This document shows, in pieces, positions 1 to 8,502 of a DNA stretch of 64,000 nt. The number at the start of each line of letters is the position of its first letter. Positions within the stretch are counted from its first letter, which is position 1. The stretch is from Roseibium alexandrii DFL-11. GTDB taxonomy: Bacteria; Pseudomonadota; Alphaproteobacteria; Rhizobiales; Stappiaceae. The translations under genes and the position numbers were made by a program. Location of the stretch: the NCBI RefSeq assembly GCF_000158095.2, contig NZ_CM011002.1, forward strand, positions 549,541 through 613,540, in the 5' to 3' direction. The notes below the pieces were generated by a model. That model did not search any database. It was given only the letters and a program-made list of their open reading frames with translations, and had not been told where the DNA came from.

Positions 1-1005
1 TCCTTGAAACTACATGCACTGGCAGAACGGCTTGCCAAACTGGTCACAGCCTTCGGCGCAAGCCAGAACAGAACCCGCCAGGAAGAGCAGCTTCTCAACC
101 AATTCTACAATCACTTCCTGAGCTTGACGTCTGAAAGTCAAGATGAGCTTGGTAGAAACGATCCGGGGGTGGTTGCACTTTTGAGAGGGCTGGACGTCGA
201 CTACCGGATCCGCCGCCTGCGGTTTGTCATTCGCAAGCTGAACGAATTTTACAGCTACGATCGCTCTTCCAAATTGCCGCCGCCAGATACCGCTGCCCTG
301 GATCGGCTGAAGGGCCTTCTTTACGAGCAGGTTGATCATTTGTCGTGGCGCTGGCAGGAACGATTCTACGGAGGACAATTTGTGCAATCGGCCCACGAGC
401 TCTGTGCACGGGATCCCGCCTCCGCGTCTTGTGCTCAGTCGCTAGAACACATGATAGACCAGCTGAGCGGTATGATGGGGCTGGCTGATCTGGATCGGTT
501 GCAGGACGAGCTCTTTGCCGAGGCGGCAGGAGGAGCACTGGACAAGGACCAGCATCGCGCACTTCTGCAGGCCTATATCGGCTTCGGCTTTTATGACCTG
601 ATCACATTCCCGGTCCTGCAGCGGAATGACTTTTCGGAAGTCACGGAGATCCTCGTCGACCGCATTAGTCCGAAGGACGCCGAAAGCCTCTACACCGACG
701 GGTTTGAGCTCAAGGGAAAACAGCTCAACATGTTTGGAGCGTTCTTTAACAGGTCCTGGCGCGAGCATGATTATCTATGGGGCCGGCTCAACGCTGCCGA
801 CCGGCTGGTCAGCGTCATTCTCTCGGCTGTCGGCGAAACCACTTTGCCTCAGCATCAGGTAAACCAGGCGCGTGCACGGGTTTTTCTGGCCATTCTTGAC
901 GAGGAGCGGGAAAAACTGGCGAACATTCCCGAAGAACTCGACCGAGTGGATGCATTGGTCCGATCGATCTACCCCGACTTTGCCCATGTCGCGGAGAATG
1001 TGTGA
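1..1005 (+). CDS. Patatin-related protein, C-terminal part (DUF3376-like), 5' truncated by window
   Basis: The reading frame is open through the first base of the window, so the true start and the N-terminal lipase half lie upstream. About 333 C-terminal residues are visible. The stretch near residues 215-270, with ISPKDAESLY, an FGAFF motif and a DYLWGRLNAADRL motif, matches what I know of the C-terminal domain of alphaproteobacterial and actinobacterial patatin-related proteins (DUF3376). In these the catalytic Ser-Asp dyad sits in the missing N-terminal patatin domain, so no catalytic residue can be checked here. There is no signal peptide or membrane segment in the visible part. The assignment rests on the motif only. 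Confidence 0.65.
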   Translation, partial: SLKLHALAERLAKLVTAFGASQNRTRQEEQLLNQFYNHFLSLTSESQDELGRNDPGVVALLRGLDVDYRIRRLRFVIRKLNEFYSYDRSSKLPPPDTAALDRLKGLLYEQVDHLSWRWQERFYGGQFVQSAHELCARDPASASCAQSLEHMIDQLSGMMGLADLDRLQDELFAEAAGGALDKDQHRALLQAYIGFGFYDLITFPVLQRNDFSEVTEILVDRISPKDAESLYTDGFELKGKQLNMFGAFFNRSWREHDYLWGRLNAADRLVSVILSAVGETTLPQHQVNQARARVFLAILDEEREKLANIPEELDRVDALVRSIYPDFAHVAENV

Positions 1006-1129
1006 CCCCACTCCAACCGCCTGAGCACTGCAATGGCCTTTTGGTGTGCAAGAAACCAGACGTCATGGTTGATTTAAGGGTCCGGTCCGGCAAAGACTGA
1101 AAGCAGATAACGGAATAGGGCGGATTGGT

Positions 1130-1513
1130 TTGTATCATCTCCTACTGGTAATGATCGGTGGCGGTATTGGCGCTGGCGGAAGGCACCTGGTGTCGATGGC
1201 AACCCTCCGGTTGTTTGGCCCTGGATTTCCGGTCGGCACCTTGGCGGTGAATGTGATTGGGTCGCTGGCCATGGGGCTTTTTATTGGCTGGTTGGTCAAG
1301 CATGAGGCCGCGCACCTGCAGCCTCTCAGGTATTTCCTTGCAACAGGCCTTCTCGGCGGCTTTACGACCTTTTCCGCTTTTTCCCTTGATACGTCGGTCT
1401 TGTGGGAGCGGGGCGATACAATGCTGGCCTTGATCTATGTGGCTGGCTCGGTCGTGCTCTCCATTCTGGCGGTCTTCGCCGGTCTTGCGGTCATGCGCAT
1501 TGGTGGATCTTGA
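1130..1513 (+). CDS. crcB: Fluoride channel CrcB/Fluc
   Basis: Small (127 aa) inner-membrane protein with four hydrophobic helices, the size expected of Fluc/CrcB dual-topology fluoride channels that export F-. Family signatures are visible: an N-terminal GGGIGAGGRHL segment, VNVIGSLAMG near residue 40, and GGFTTFSAFSLD near residue 80, which carries the Phe-box and TTFS residues of the pore. The start is a TTG at 1130, chosen because family members begin just before the first helix; an ATG at 1151 would cut into it. The gene is followed 147 bp later by the pseudouridine synthase, a common alphaproteobacterial neighbour. No fluoride riboswitch is recognisable upstream. Confidence 0.9.
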   Translation: MYHLLLVMIGGGIGAGGRHLVSMATLRLFGPGFPVGTLAVNVIGSLAMGLFIGWLVKHEAAHLQPLRYFLATGLLGGFTTFSAFSLDTSVLWERGDTMLALIYVAGSVVLSILAVFAGLAVMRIGGS

Positions 1514-1660
1514 GGCCATAGGGTTGCCTGCCTGCACGTTTTCCTTTCCTTTCGGCCCAAATCCGCCTATACGCGGCGGAATGTTTATTTTGCCTTTGCA
1601 GCGCCGCGAAGGCCCAGATCTAGCGCAGCACATTCAAGCTGCAGCTGAACGAGTCCAAAA

Positions 1661-2683
1661 ATGTCCGCGATTGAACAGAAAAAAGTGACCGCTGATGAGG
1701 CGGGCATGCGCCTCGACCGTTGGTTCAAGGCCCATTATCCAGGACTGGGTTTTGGCCGCTTGCAAAAACTGCTGCGGACCGGACAGGTGCGGGTGGATGG
1801 CAAACGCGCGGAAAGCAACACGCGGATCGCCAAAGGGCAGATCATCCGCATTCCACCGCTCGGTGTTGAACTGCCGGCGGACGACAAGAAAAACGCCCGG
1901 CCGAAATCGACCAAGCTGATTGCCGACGATAAAAAGGCAATCGAGGACATGCTGCTCTATGAGGACAACCAGGTCATGGTCCTGAACAAGCCGGCTGGTC
2001 TTGCTGTTCAGGGCGGTTCAGGCTTGAAGCGCCACCTGGATGGCATGCTGGATGCCTTTACCGATCAAAAGGGCAACAAGCCGCGCTTGGTCCACCGGCT
2101 TGACCGGGAAACCTCAGGGATCATTCTCGTTGCGCGGACCCGTCAGGCGGCTCAGGAACTGACCAAGGCGTTCCGGCATCGCAATACGCGCAAGGTGTAT
2201 TGGACAATTCTGGCTGGTGTTCCGAAACCTCACCAGGGACGGATTTCAACCTTCCTCGCCCGCGATGAGGAAGAAGAGCGTATGCAGGTTGTCCGCCAAG
2301 GCGGCGCGGATGATGCACAACACGCTGTCTCGCTCTACTCCGTGTTCGAAAAGTCCGGCCAGAAGCTCTCATGGGTCACGATGAAGCCGGTTACGGGCCG
2401 GACACACCAGTTGCGCGCTCATGCAGCTCATATCGGACACCCGATCATCGGGGATGACAAATACTTCAACATTGAGAACTGGGAATTGCCGGGCGGTATC
2501 CAGAACCGTTTGCATCTCTTGGCACGGCGAATCGTCATTCCGCATCCGTCTGGTCACGGTAAGATCGATGTGTCTGCACCATTGCCGCCGCACATGCAGC
2601 AGACCTGGAACCTTCTGGGGTTTGATGCGACGGACTATGATCCGGAAACAGACGATCCGGATGAGAACTTCATCAAGCGCTAG
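1661..2683 (+). CDS. rluC: RluC/RluD-family 23S rRNA pseudouridine synthase
   Basis: A 340-residue protein with an N-terminal S4 RNA-binding domain (about residues 10-65, LQKLLRTGQVRVDG) and a pseudouridine synthase domain. The catalytic signature HRLDRETSGIILVA lies near residue 145, with the nucleophilic Asp in RLD. Further conserved blocks are LNKPAGLAVQGG (near 110) and PVTGRTHQLRAH (near 245). The domain order and length fit RluC/RluD, which isomerise specific uridines in 23S rRNA helices. The RluC rather than RluD assignment follows the common alphaproteobacterial gene order and is less secure than the family. The acidic C-terminal tail (about 20 residues) is not part of the fold. Confidence 0.85.
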   Translation: MSAIEQKKVTADEAGMRLDRWFKAHYPGLGFGRLQKLLRTGQVRVDGKRAESNTRIAKGQIIRIPPLGVELPADDKKNARPKSTKLIADDKKAIEDMLLYEDNQVMVLNKPAGLAVQGGSGLKRHLDGMLDAFTDQKGNKPRLVHRLDRETSGIILVARTRQAAQELTKAFRHRNTRKVYWTILAGVPKPHQGRISTFLARDEEEERMQVVRQGGADDAQHAVSLYSVFEKSGQKLSWVTMKPVTGRTHQLRAHAAHIGHPIIGDDKYFNIENWELPGGIQNRLHLLARRIVIPHPSGHGKIDVSAPLPPHMQQTWNLLGFDATDYDPETDDPDENFIKR

Positions 2684-2712
2684 CGAAGTTTCTTTCATGC
2701 CAGAATTTGGAC

Positions 2713-3498
2713 ATGGTTGATCACCTGACGGAGTTTGCCCGGACCGCGAATGACCTTGCTGACGCCGCAGGCGACATCCTGCGGACAGCCTGGTTCAGTG
2801 AGGGCGCCGTCTCGTACAAGGCCGACCGTTCTGCCTTGACCGAAGCGGACACAGACGTTGAAAACCGTCTTCGTAATTTGATCGCACTCCGTCATCCGGA
2901 CCACGGCATTCTCGGCGAAGAGTTTGGTGCAGAAGACCTCGACAAGGAGTTTGTCTGGGTGCTGGACCCGATTGACGGGACACGGCAATTCGGTGCCCGG
3001 CTCCTCAATTTCGGTGTCCTGATTGCGCTCTGCCACCACGGGAAACCTGTCATAGGCGTCATCGATCAGCCGATTGGGCATATCCGGTATTGTGGGATCA
3101 AGGGAGGTGGGGCGACCTTGAATGGCCGGTGCATCACCAGCCGCAAAGATGCGGATTTGGATCACGCTGTTTTGTCGCTGGCCAATCCGAATTCGTTTTG
3201 TGGTGAGAGCCGGCGAGGCTTTGATGCTTTGAACAGCACAGGCGCCATGACGGGCTTTGATGGCGGATGCCTCGCCTACGGTGCCTTGGCGCGCGGGATG
3301 GTGGACGTGTGCCTGAACGGTCCGGATCTTGATCCGTTCGATATTTGTGCTCTGGTTCCAATCGTCGAGGAAGCAGGGGGATGCATCACGGACTGGAGTG
3401 GCGCTCCCTTATCGCTGTCATCACGAGGCGCAATTGTTGCGTCGGGCTCGATACAGCTTCATGAAACGGTTTTAGATCTTTTGACAGGGCAGACTTAA
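2713..3498 (+). CDS. Inositol monophosphatase-family phosphatase (HisN-like)
   Basis: A 261-residue member of the Mg-dependent, Li-sensitive phosphatase superfamily. The metal-binding motifs are present: GEEFG (near residue 60), the WVLDPIDGTRQF block (near 80-92), and a late LDPFD block followed by EEAGG that replaces the usual WDxxAG. The spacing and the GGCLAYGALARG segment resemble HisN-type histidinol-phosphate phosphatases more than classic SuhB, but substrate cannot be read from sequence. A TTG at 2707 is in frame; the ATG at 2713 is preferred. It follows the pseudouridine synthase by 29 bp and may be cotranscribed. Its last four bases overlap the stop of the small convergent gene that follows. 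Confidence 0.75.
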   Translation: MVDHLTEFARTANDLADAAGDILRTAWFSEGAVSYKADRSALTEADTDVENRLRNLIALRHPDHGILGEEFGAEDLDKEFVWVLDPIDGTRQFGARLLNFGVLIALCHHGKPVIGVIDQPIGHIRYCGIKGGGATLNGRCITSRKDADLDHAVLSLANPNSFCGESRRGFDALNSTGAMTGFDGGCLAYGALARGMVDVCLNGPDLDPFDICALVPIVEEAGGCITDWSGAPLSLSSRGAIVASGSIQLHETVLDLLTGQT

Positions 3499-3665
3499 AG
3501 TCCCTGAAACAGTGCGGTCAAAATAACGGATCCGATGGTGACGGCAACCACGCCGGCTGCCAGTTTCCAGGCATCAGACCGCTTCTTGAGGCCAGGCCAG
3601 CCGAGCGGCTTGATTACCTGGATTGCAGCCACCAGGATCAAGAATAGCGCGATTATTTTGGTCAA
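3495..3665 (-). CDS. Small conserved-looking membrane protein (56 aa)
   Basis: A short frame on the minus strand translates to 56 residues starting MTKIIALFLILVAAIQVIKP. It has two hydrophobic segments (about residues 3-17 and 37-53) separated by a basic, proline- and tryptophan-containing loop (GWPGLKKRSDAWK). The start is TTG, with a GGAG Shine-Dalgarno six bases upstream and an in-frame stop further upstream, so the start is well fixed. I recall similar tiny two-helix proteins annotated as hypothetical in Hyphomicrobiales. It sits tail-to-tail with the phosphatase gene, sharing four bases at the stop codons. Function unknown; probably inner membrane. Confidence 0.6.
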   Translation of the reverse strand: MTKIIALFLILVAAIQVIKPLGWPGLKKRSDAWKLAAGVVAVTIGSVILTALFQGL

Positions 3666-3738
3666 GGATGGCTCCGGACAGGCTTCGTTTGGAGATGCCT
3701 AAAACCCATACCCAATCATCTGACAGACCACAAGCGCG

Positions 3739-5040
3739 CTATCTGGATGCGTATTTCCGTTCGTTGTAAAGCGCTATGTATTTCGGCAGTTTGCTCATGT
3801 CCGGCACGACGATCATTGTTTTGACCTTGCCCTGTTTGAAGGCTCTCAGGAACTTGTCGTAGTGGGTGAACGCAACACAGCCATGTGAGCCCTTGCTGCG
3901 CCGAAGAAGCGGAGAGTGCGCCAGCATGCCGTCGCGGCCGCGCATGGCAGCAACATCGTAGGGCAGCATCCGAATTGCCTCGACCCCGTGGAAACGGCGC
4001 TCGCGCATCCGCAGCTTGTAAACGTTTGGCGGCGTGGGACCGAGGTTTTTCACATAGGCGTATTTGGGTTTGTTCATCCGGTGTCCGATGCCGGAATTCG
4101 CCTTGAGTTTGCTGCCATCTGGCATGTGAACGACAGCTGCGCTGATGTCATACACTGCGACTTTGCTGCTGCGGCCCGGCAAGCCACCGCCTTTACCGTT
4201 GAAAAGTTTTCCGAGGCCGCTGAACGGTGAATCATCTTTGCCCGGTTCCTGCGGCTTGGCGTAGGCCATTATAGGCGGCTGTGTGGTCTGGCGTGTGTTT
4301 GGTGTAGAGGAGGGCTTTGCAATTGCGCCGGGTTTGATTCGAACCAAGGGTTTCGGACGCATGGCAGGCACGGGCAGCACATTTGAGGGCGACAGGCTTG
4401 CCACTTGCACAGAAGCCGTTTCTGCGTCGATCATCGGCAGGGTATCGACTGTTGACGGATCTGCCGTGTCATGGGCCGGTTCTACCAGGCCCGCGACGAC
4501 CGTTTCGGGTTCAGCTGTGTCAGCAGCTTGTCCTGCCGGCGCGGTTGCTTCAGCCGTCCGAGTATTGATGCCAGCTGGAGCCGACGGACCATAAACGTCA
4601 TCGTTTTTGGCAGGCCTGCTCGCCAAAAGCGCATAGCGGAGGTTTAGGGACGCCAAGCGTTGTGCGAGGGCCACCTTTGCTACGGCCTTTTGGTTCTGTG
4701 TTGGCAGAAGCTGTGCCGTAGCCGGGACAATATTTGCCTTGTGGTTGGCGTCCAAAGACGCGCGTTCATTCTCAGGGAAGTCCGGCATCAGGATCGACGT
4801 TGCGATACGAACCGCGTGGTTCGCATCTTCGGCCTTGGCAACCTGTACTGTAGCCTTGATCGGTGTGAGTGCGGCCGCTTCATTCTCAGCTGTGCCTTGC
4901 AAGGCAGGCAATGCCGCCTTGATGGCGAGAGCACCGGCGAGGATTGTGACCGAACCGATTGTCAATAGATGGCCGCCGAAGCTGTTTCGCTTGGATACCG
5001 GAGTGTGCGCCTTTGGCGTGGACTGGTGTGTCTTTGGCAT
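3739..5040 (-). CDS. DUF2778 (Tlde1-type) L,D-transpeptidase-like protein, membrane-anchored
   Basis: A 433-residue protein. The N-terminus is cytoplasmic and Ser/Pro/Lys rich, then a membrane anchor (about residues 28-48), a long low-complexity Ala/Pro/Thr region up to about residue 275, and a C-terminal domain (about 290-425) with the SHGCVAF catalytic signature (Cys nucleophile, His upstream). Preceding blocks PPNVYKLRMRE and FHGVEAIRM match DUF2778, a branch of the L,D-transpeptidase/YkuD fold also used by Tlde1 effectors. I infer a periplasmic peptidoglycan-modifying role. The anchor and long linker argue for an envelope housekeeping enzyme rather than a toxin, and no immunity gene is visible next to it. 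It is divergent from the HAD phosphatase gene. Confidence 0.8.
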   Translation of the reverse strand: MPKTHQSTPKAHTPVSKRNSFGGHLLTIGSVTILAGALAIKAALPALQGTAENEAAALTPIKATVQVAKAEDANHAVRIATSILMPDFPENERASLDANHKANIVPATAQLLPTQNQKAVAKVALAQRLASLNLRYALLASRPAKNDDVYGPSAPAGINTRTAEATAPAGQAADTAEPETVVAGLVEPAHDTADPSTVDTLPMIDAETASVQVASLSPSNVLPVPAMRPKPLVRIKPGAIAKPSSTPNTRQTTQPPIMAYAKPQEPGKDDSPFSGLGKLFNGKGGGLPGRSSKVAVYDISAAVVHMPDGSKLKANSGIGHRMNKPKYAYVKNLGPTPPNVYKLRMRERRFHGVEAIRMLPYDVAAMRGRDGMLAHSPLLRRSKGSHGCVAFTHYDKFLRAFKQGKVKTMIVVPDMSKLPKYIALYNERKYASR

Positions 5041-5438
5041 AAAGCACGTGTTTCCCTGAGACCGCGGACCGAATCACGCGGCAATGTTTACTGATACTCG
5101 CCCGTCAAGCTTGCCTGAGGCGTTTATATAAACTTTTAACCATACGGCGATTTTTTGCCGTTTCGGCCGGGGCGCGGCGCACTCGAAACTCAGATCACCT
5201 TGACTGAGGTGCCCGCGAAGTGCCCGTTTGTTTTCCGCGATATCCAAAATTGCTCGCCCGGGAGGGGCGGTTCTGTGGAGGAAACCGGCAACTTCTGCAG
5301 GGGCGGGAAAAAATGCTCTATCCGGCAGCGCGCCGTTTGACTGCAAATGCGGGCCAAAATATGTCCCTGACCGCTTGACCCTGGCCGGAAAACCCGGCAC
5401 ATGCGGCCAATTGGTGGGCCCAACGGACACGGATCCTG
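5041..5438. other. Divergent promoter region, about 400 bp
   Basis: Intergenic region between the minus-strand DUF2778 gene and the plus-strand HAD gene. It contains an AT-rich stretch (about 5118-5155, TTTATATAAACTTTTAACC) likely to hold the promoter of the DUF2778 gene. The remainder is GC rich. Open frames here show no recognisable protein features and I do not call them. Confidence 0.4.
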
Positions 5439-6119
5439 ATGTACCTGATCATATTTGACGTCGATGGCACGCTTCTCGACAGCCAGAACACCATCGTGCA
5501 TGGCTTCGAAACGGCGTTTTCCGCTGTCGGGCTTCCGGCACCGGATCGAAAGACCATCCTGTCGATCGTTGGGCGGTCGCTGGAAGAGGCGTTTCAGGAT
5601 CTTGTCGGTCCTGAGCACACGCATCTGGTCGCGCAAATGGCGGACGCTTACCGCACGGAAAAAATCGCTCGGCGGACGTCCGGACTGGACCTTGATCCGT
5701 TGTATCCGGGCGCCTGCGAAGCGATCGACCGCCTTCATGCACGGCCCGATGTTTTGCTAGGCATCGCAACGGGCAAGGCAATGCGCGGAGTTCGGTACAT
5801 GCTGGATGTCCACGATCTGCATGGCCGTTTCATCACCATTCAGACCGCGGACACGTCTCCTTCAAAGCCGCATCCGGACATGATCGTACGGGCTTTGCGG
5901 GAAACCGGTGCAGAAGCAATAAAGACGGTCATGATCGGCGATACCGGATTTGACATGTCCATGGCGCGGTCTGCCGGGGTCCATGCAATCGGTGTGACCT
6001 GGGGCTACCATGATCACAGCCAGTTGGTCACCGAGGGCGCAGAGCGGATCGTGCATACTTTCGATGAGCTCGTGCTGGCGATCAATGAAGTTTTGGAAAT
6101 TACAGAGGAAGCAGTGTGA
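5439..6119 (+). CDS. HAD-superfamily phosphatase (phosphoglycolate phosphatase-like)
   Basis: A 226-residue HAD subfamily IA hydrolase. Motif I is FDVDGTLLDS (nucleophile Asp8 in IFDVDGT), motif II the Thr of GIATGK (near 110), motif III the Lys in SPSKPHPDM (near 143), and motif IV GDTGFDM (near 168). A helical cap domain lies between motifs I and II. Such enzymes hydrolyse small phosphate monoesters such as 2-phosphoglycolate; the exact substrate is not readable. The stop TGA overlaps the ATG of the ATP12 gene by one base, so the two are probably translationally coupled. This pairing is frequent in alphaproteobacteria. Confidence 0.85.
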   Translation: MYLIIFDVDGTLLDSQNTIVHGFETAFSAVGLPAPDRKTILSIVGRSLEEAFQDLVGPEHTHLVAQMADAYRTEKIARRTSGLDLDPLYPGACEAIDRLHARPDVLLGIATGKAMRGVRYMLDVHDLHGRFITIQTADTSPSKPHPDMIVRALRETGAEAIKTVMIGDTGFDMSMARSAGVHAIGVTWGYHDHSQLVTEGAERIVHTFDELVLAINEVLEITEEAV

Positions 6120-6892
6120 TGCGTGACTATCTTGAAGCATTGCATGAAGATGCGGCAAAGGATCCGGAGCAACGGGCCCGGGAACTGTCCCGCCGCGAGC
6201 TGCCAAAGAGATTCTATAAGAGCGCCGAACACATTGAAACAGAAGATGGTTTTGCCATTCATCTAGATGGGCGTCCGGTCAAGACACCGGCCAAGTCGAC
6301 ATTGCTGCTGCCGACTGAGGTGCTCGGCGCGGCCGTTGCCGCGGAGTGGGACGCTCAGGAAAAGGAAATCAATCCGGCCCGAATGCCTCTGACGCGGATT
6401 GCCAATTCCGCTCAGGACGCAGTCGCCAATCGGTTTGGCGAAGTCGCGGATGACATCACCGGGTTTGCCGCAAATGACGCGCTTTGCTATCGGGCCGACG
6501 ACCCGGAGAGCCTCTGCGACACGCAGCGCCGTGTGTGGGACCCGGTGGTTGAGTGGGCAGGAGACCAGCTCAGCGGGCGCTTTGTGCTCATCGAAGGCAT
6601 CATGCATACCCCCCAGGACCAGGCGCTGCTCACCGCGTTCCGCACTAGGATCGGCGAAGACAGCCCGCTGCGGCTTGCCGGGCTGCATACCGTCACCACG
6701 TTGACTGGGTCGGCGCTCCTTGCGCTGGCCCTGCGCGACGGGTTCCTCGATGCGGACAGTGTCTGGACCGCAGCCCATGTTGAAGAGGACTTCAACATTG
6801 AGCGTTGGGGCGAGGACGCGGAAGCCAAACAGATCCGCGCATACAAGCGCTCCGAGTTCGATGCTGCCGCTCTTGTTCTGGCAAACGCGTAA
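6119..6892 (+). CDS. ATP12-family F1F0-ATPase assembly chaperone
   Basis: A 257-residue protein with the ATP12 hallmark segments: an N-terminal KRFYKSAEHIETEDGFAIHL stretch, DGRPVKTPAKSTLLLPTEVL, a nearby AVAAEWDAQ, and MPLTRIANSAQD. In mitochondria ATP12 binds the alpha subunit of F1 during ATPase assembly, and the bacterial relatives are essentially alphaproteobacterial. Start at ATG 6119, overlapping the HAD stop codon; a GTG at 6116 is possible but lacks its own ribosome site. No signal peptide, as expected for a cytoplasmic chaperone. Confidence 0.88.
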   Translation: MRDYLEALHEDAAKDPEQRARELSRRELPKRFYKSAEHIETEDGFAIHLDGRPVKTPAKSTLLLPTEVLGAAVAAEWDAQEKEINPARMPLTRIANSAQDAVANRFGEVADDITGFAANDALCYRADDPESLCDTQRRVWDPVVEWAGDQLSGRFVLIEGIMHTPQDQALLTAFRTRIGEDSPLRLAGLHTVTTLTGSALLALALRDGFLDADSVWTAAHVEEDFNIERWGEDAEAKQIRAYKRSEFDAAALVLANA

Positions 6893-6934
6893 GGCTGGAA
6901 AAGCTGCAATGTCTCGAGCTTTGGTGGCTACAGG

Positions 6935-6954
6935 GCCCCTGCCTTCGCAGGGGC
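6935..6954. terminator. GC-rich hairpin between convergent genes
   Basis: Perfect 8-bp inverted repeat (GCCCCTGC / GCAGGGGC) around a CTTC tetraloop, sitting between the converging ATP12 and mgtE genes. No T-run follows on either strand, so it may be a transcription barrier or 3'-end stabiliser rather than a strong intrinsic terminator. Confidence 0.45.
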
Positions 6955-6988
6955 GGCCAATGGTTTGGGAGTGCTGAAATCAGAAAAA

Positions 6989-8416
6989 TCAGCCCAGATA
7001 GAATGTCGTTGCCATCAGGAAGAAGATCAGGACGCCCAAGACGTCATTGGACGAGGTGATGAAGACACCGATGGCCATTGCCGGGTCGATGCCGATCTTG
7101 TCGAGAATAATTGGAATGGTGGCGCCGACCATGGCAGCAATTGTGGTGACGCACAACAAAGAGAGTGACGTCGCCAAAGCCAGATCTAGCGGCGCTTCTA
7201 GCGGCACGACGAAAGAGGCAAGCATGACCAGCGTCCCAAGGATAATGCCGGCCACAGTGCCATTCAAAAGGGCTGCCAGGAATTCCTTGAGCAGCCGGAA
7301 CACAATATCACCGGACCAAAGGGCGCCAGTAGCGATCCCCTGAACGGCAACCGCGGACGCTTGAAGCCCGGCATTGCCCGCCATCGACATGGTCACTGGG
7401 ATGAAAGCTGCCAGGATTGCCGCTTCTGCCAGCTGGTCTTCGTAGGACCCGACAACAGTTGCCGCAACACTTGCACCAAGCAGTCCTGCGAGCAGCCAGG
7501 GCAGGCGGCCGCGGACGATCCGGAAAACCGTATCGTCGGGACGGGATTCGGCAGACACGCCGCTCATCAAGAGCATGTCTTCATTGGCTTCGTCGGACGC
7601 GATGCGGGTCAGCTGCTTTGGTGTGATCCGTCCCACCAAATGACCATCCGCACCGACCACGGGAACGGTTCGCATGTCCCGTTTTCGGGCGAGGCGCAGA
7701 ACCTCTTCCTGGTCCATGTCCGCGGACACTGAAATGACATCGCGGTTCATGATGCTGGACAACGGCGCGTCTGCAGGGGCCAACAGGAGTTTGCCGACTT
7801 CGACCGTCCCTGTAAGCCTGCCGTCAGTATCGGTAACATAAACGGTGAAAACCTTGCGGATCCGGTCGGCTTCCGCGCGCATTTGTTCGACGGCTTCTCC
7901 GGCGGTGCAGGCCTCTGGCAGCGCCACAAACTTCCGGGCCATAACACGCCCGGCCGTGTCATCGGCATAAGAGGCACGCGTCGCGATATCTTCCACATCG
8001 GGCAGGCGTGCGATCAGCTCATCGGCGGCATCTTCGGGAAACTCGTTGAGGATCTCGATTGCGTCTTCCGGGTCGAGCCCGGCCAGGATGTCCCGGAACT
8101 GATCGAGGGTGGACTCCTCCATCAAAATGGACCGGAATTCCGGACTGAGCTCCGCAACAACCTTGATCGACGGATTGGCCGGGAGCCATTTGAACAGCTT
8201 GCGGGCGTGCTTTAGGCGTAGCCGTGTCAGCATCTGCATGACATCGGTCGGATCCCAAAGCTTTAATAGGTCAAGGAGATCCTGCCGGTTGCCAGCCTTG
8301 ATCATATCCCGCACGGATGCGAGTGCTGCGTCGTTCCCTTCAAGGTGTTCCTGGGCAGGTTCGCGGGTCCAGACAATTTCTGGAAGTGCGGATGCCATGG
8401 TTTCGGCTTTGCTCAT
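6989..8416 (-). CDS. mgtE: Magnesium transporter MgtE
   Basis: A 475-residue MgtE with the standard order: a superhelical N-domain (about residues 35-140, with LAGLDPEDAIEILNEFPEDAADEL), two CBS domains (about 150-275, TVPVVGADGHLVGRIT) and five C-terminal membrane helices (about 300-475, including SMAGNAGLQASAV and ITSSNDVLGVLIFF). The cytosolic domains act as a Mg2+ sensor that closes the channel at high Mg2+. It lies 86 bp downstream of the Anbu gene on the same strand and could be read from the same transcript, though MgtE is not a recognised part of the Anbu cluster. No Mg2+ riboswitch seen upstream. Confidence 0.9.
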   Translation of the reverse strand: MSKAETMASALPEIVWTREPAQEHLEGNDAALASVRDMIKAGNRQDLLDLLKLWDPTDVMQMLTRLRLKHARKLFKWLPANPSIKVVAELSPEFRSILMEESTLDQFRDILAGLDPEDAIEILNEFPEDAADELIARLPDVEDIATRASYADDTAGRVMARKFVALPEACTAGEAVEQMRAEADRIRKVFTVYVTDTDGRLTGTVEVGKLLLAPADAPLSSIMNRDVISVSADMDQEEVLRLARKRDMRTVPVVGADGHLVGRITPKQLTRIASDEANEDMLLMSGVSAESRPDDTVFRIVRGRLPWLLAGLLGASVAATVVGSYEDQLAEAAILAAFIPVTMSMAGNAGLQASAVAVQGIATGALWSGDIVFRLLKEFLAALLNGTVAGIILGTLVMLASFVVPLEAPLDLALATSLSLLCVTTIAAMVGATIPIILDKIGIDPAMAIGVFITSSNDVLGVLIFFLMATTFYLG

Positions 8417-8502
8417 TCAGGCAGGACTCCGGTTGTCTCCGCACGCTTTTAAAAGCTCAATGTGACGGAACCCTAACAAAGGCGGGCGGTGCCGGAAATC
8501 GG

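Noticed and set aside
1006..1129. Fluoride riboswitch upstream of crcB
   Set aside because: No match to the conserved fluoride-aptamer blocks could be seen.
5074..5430. Minus-strand open frame of 118 codons in the divergent promoter region
   Set aside because: No motif, and it would overlap the likely promoter region.
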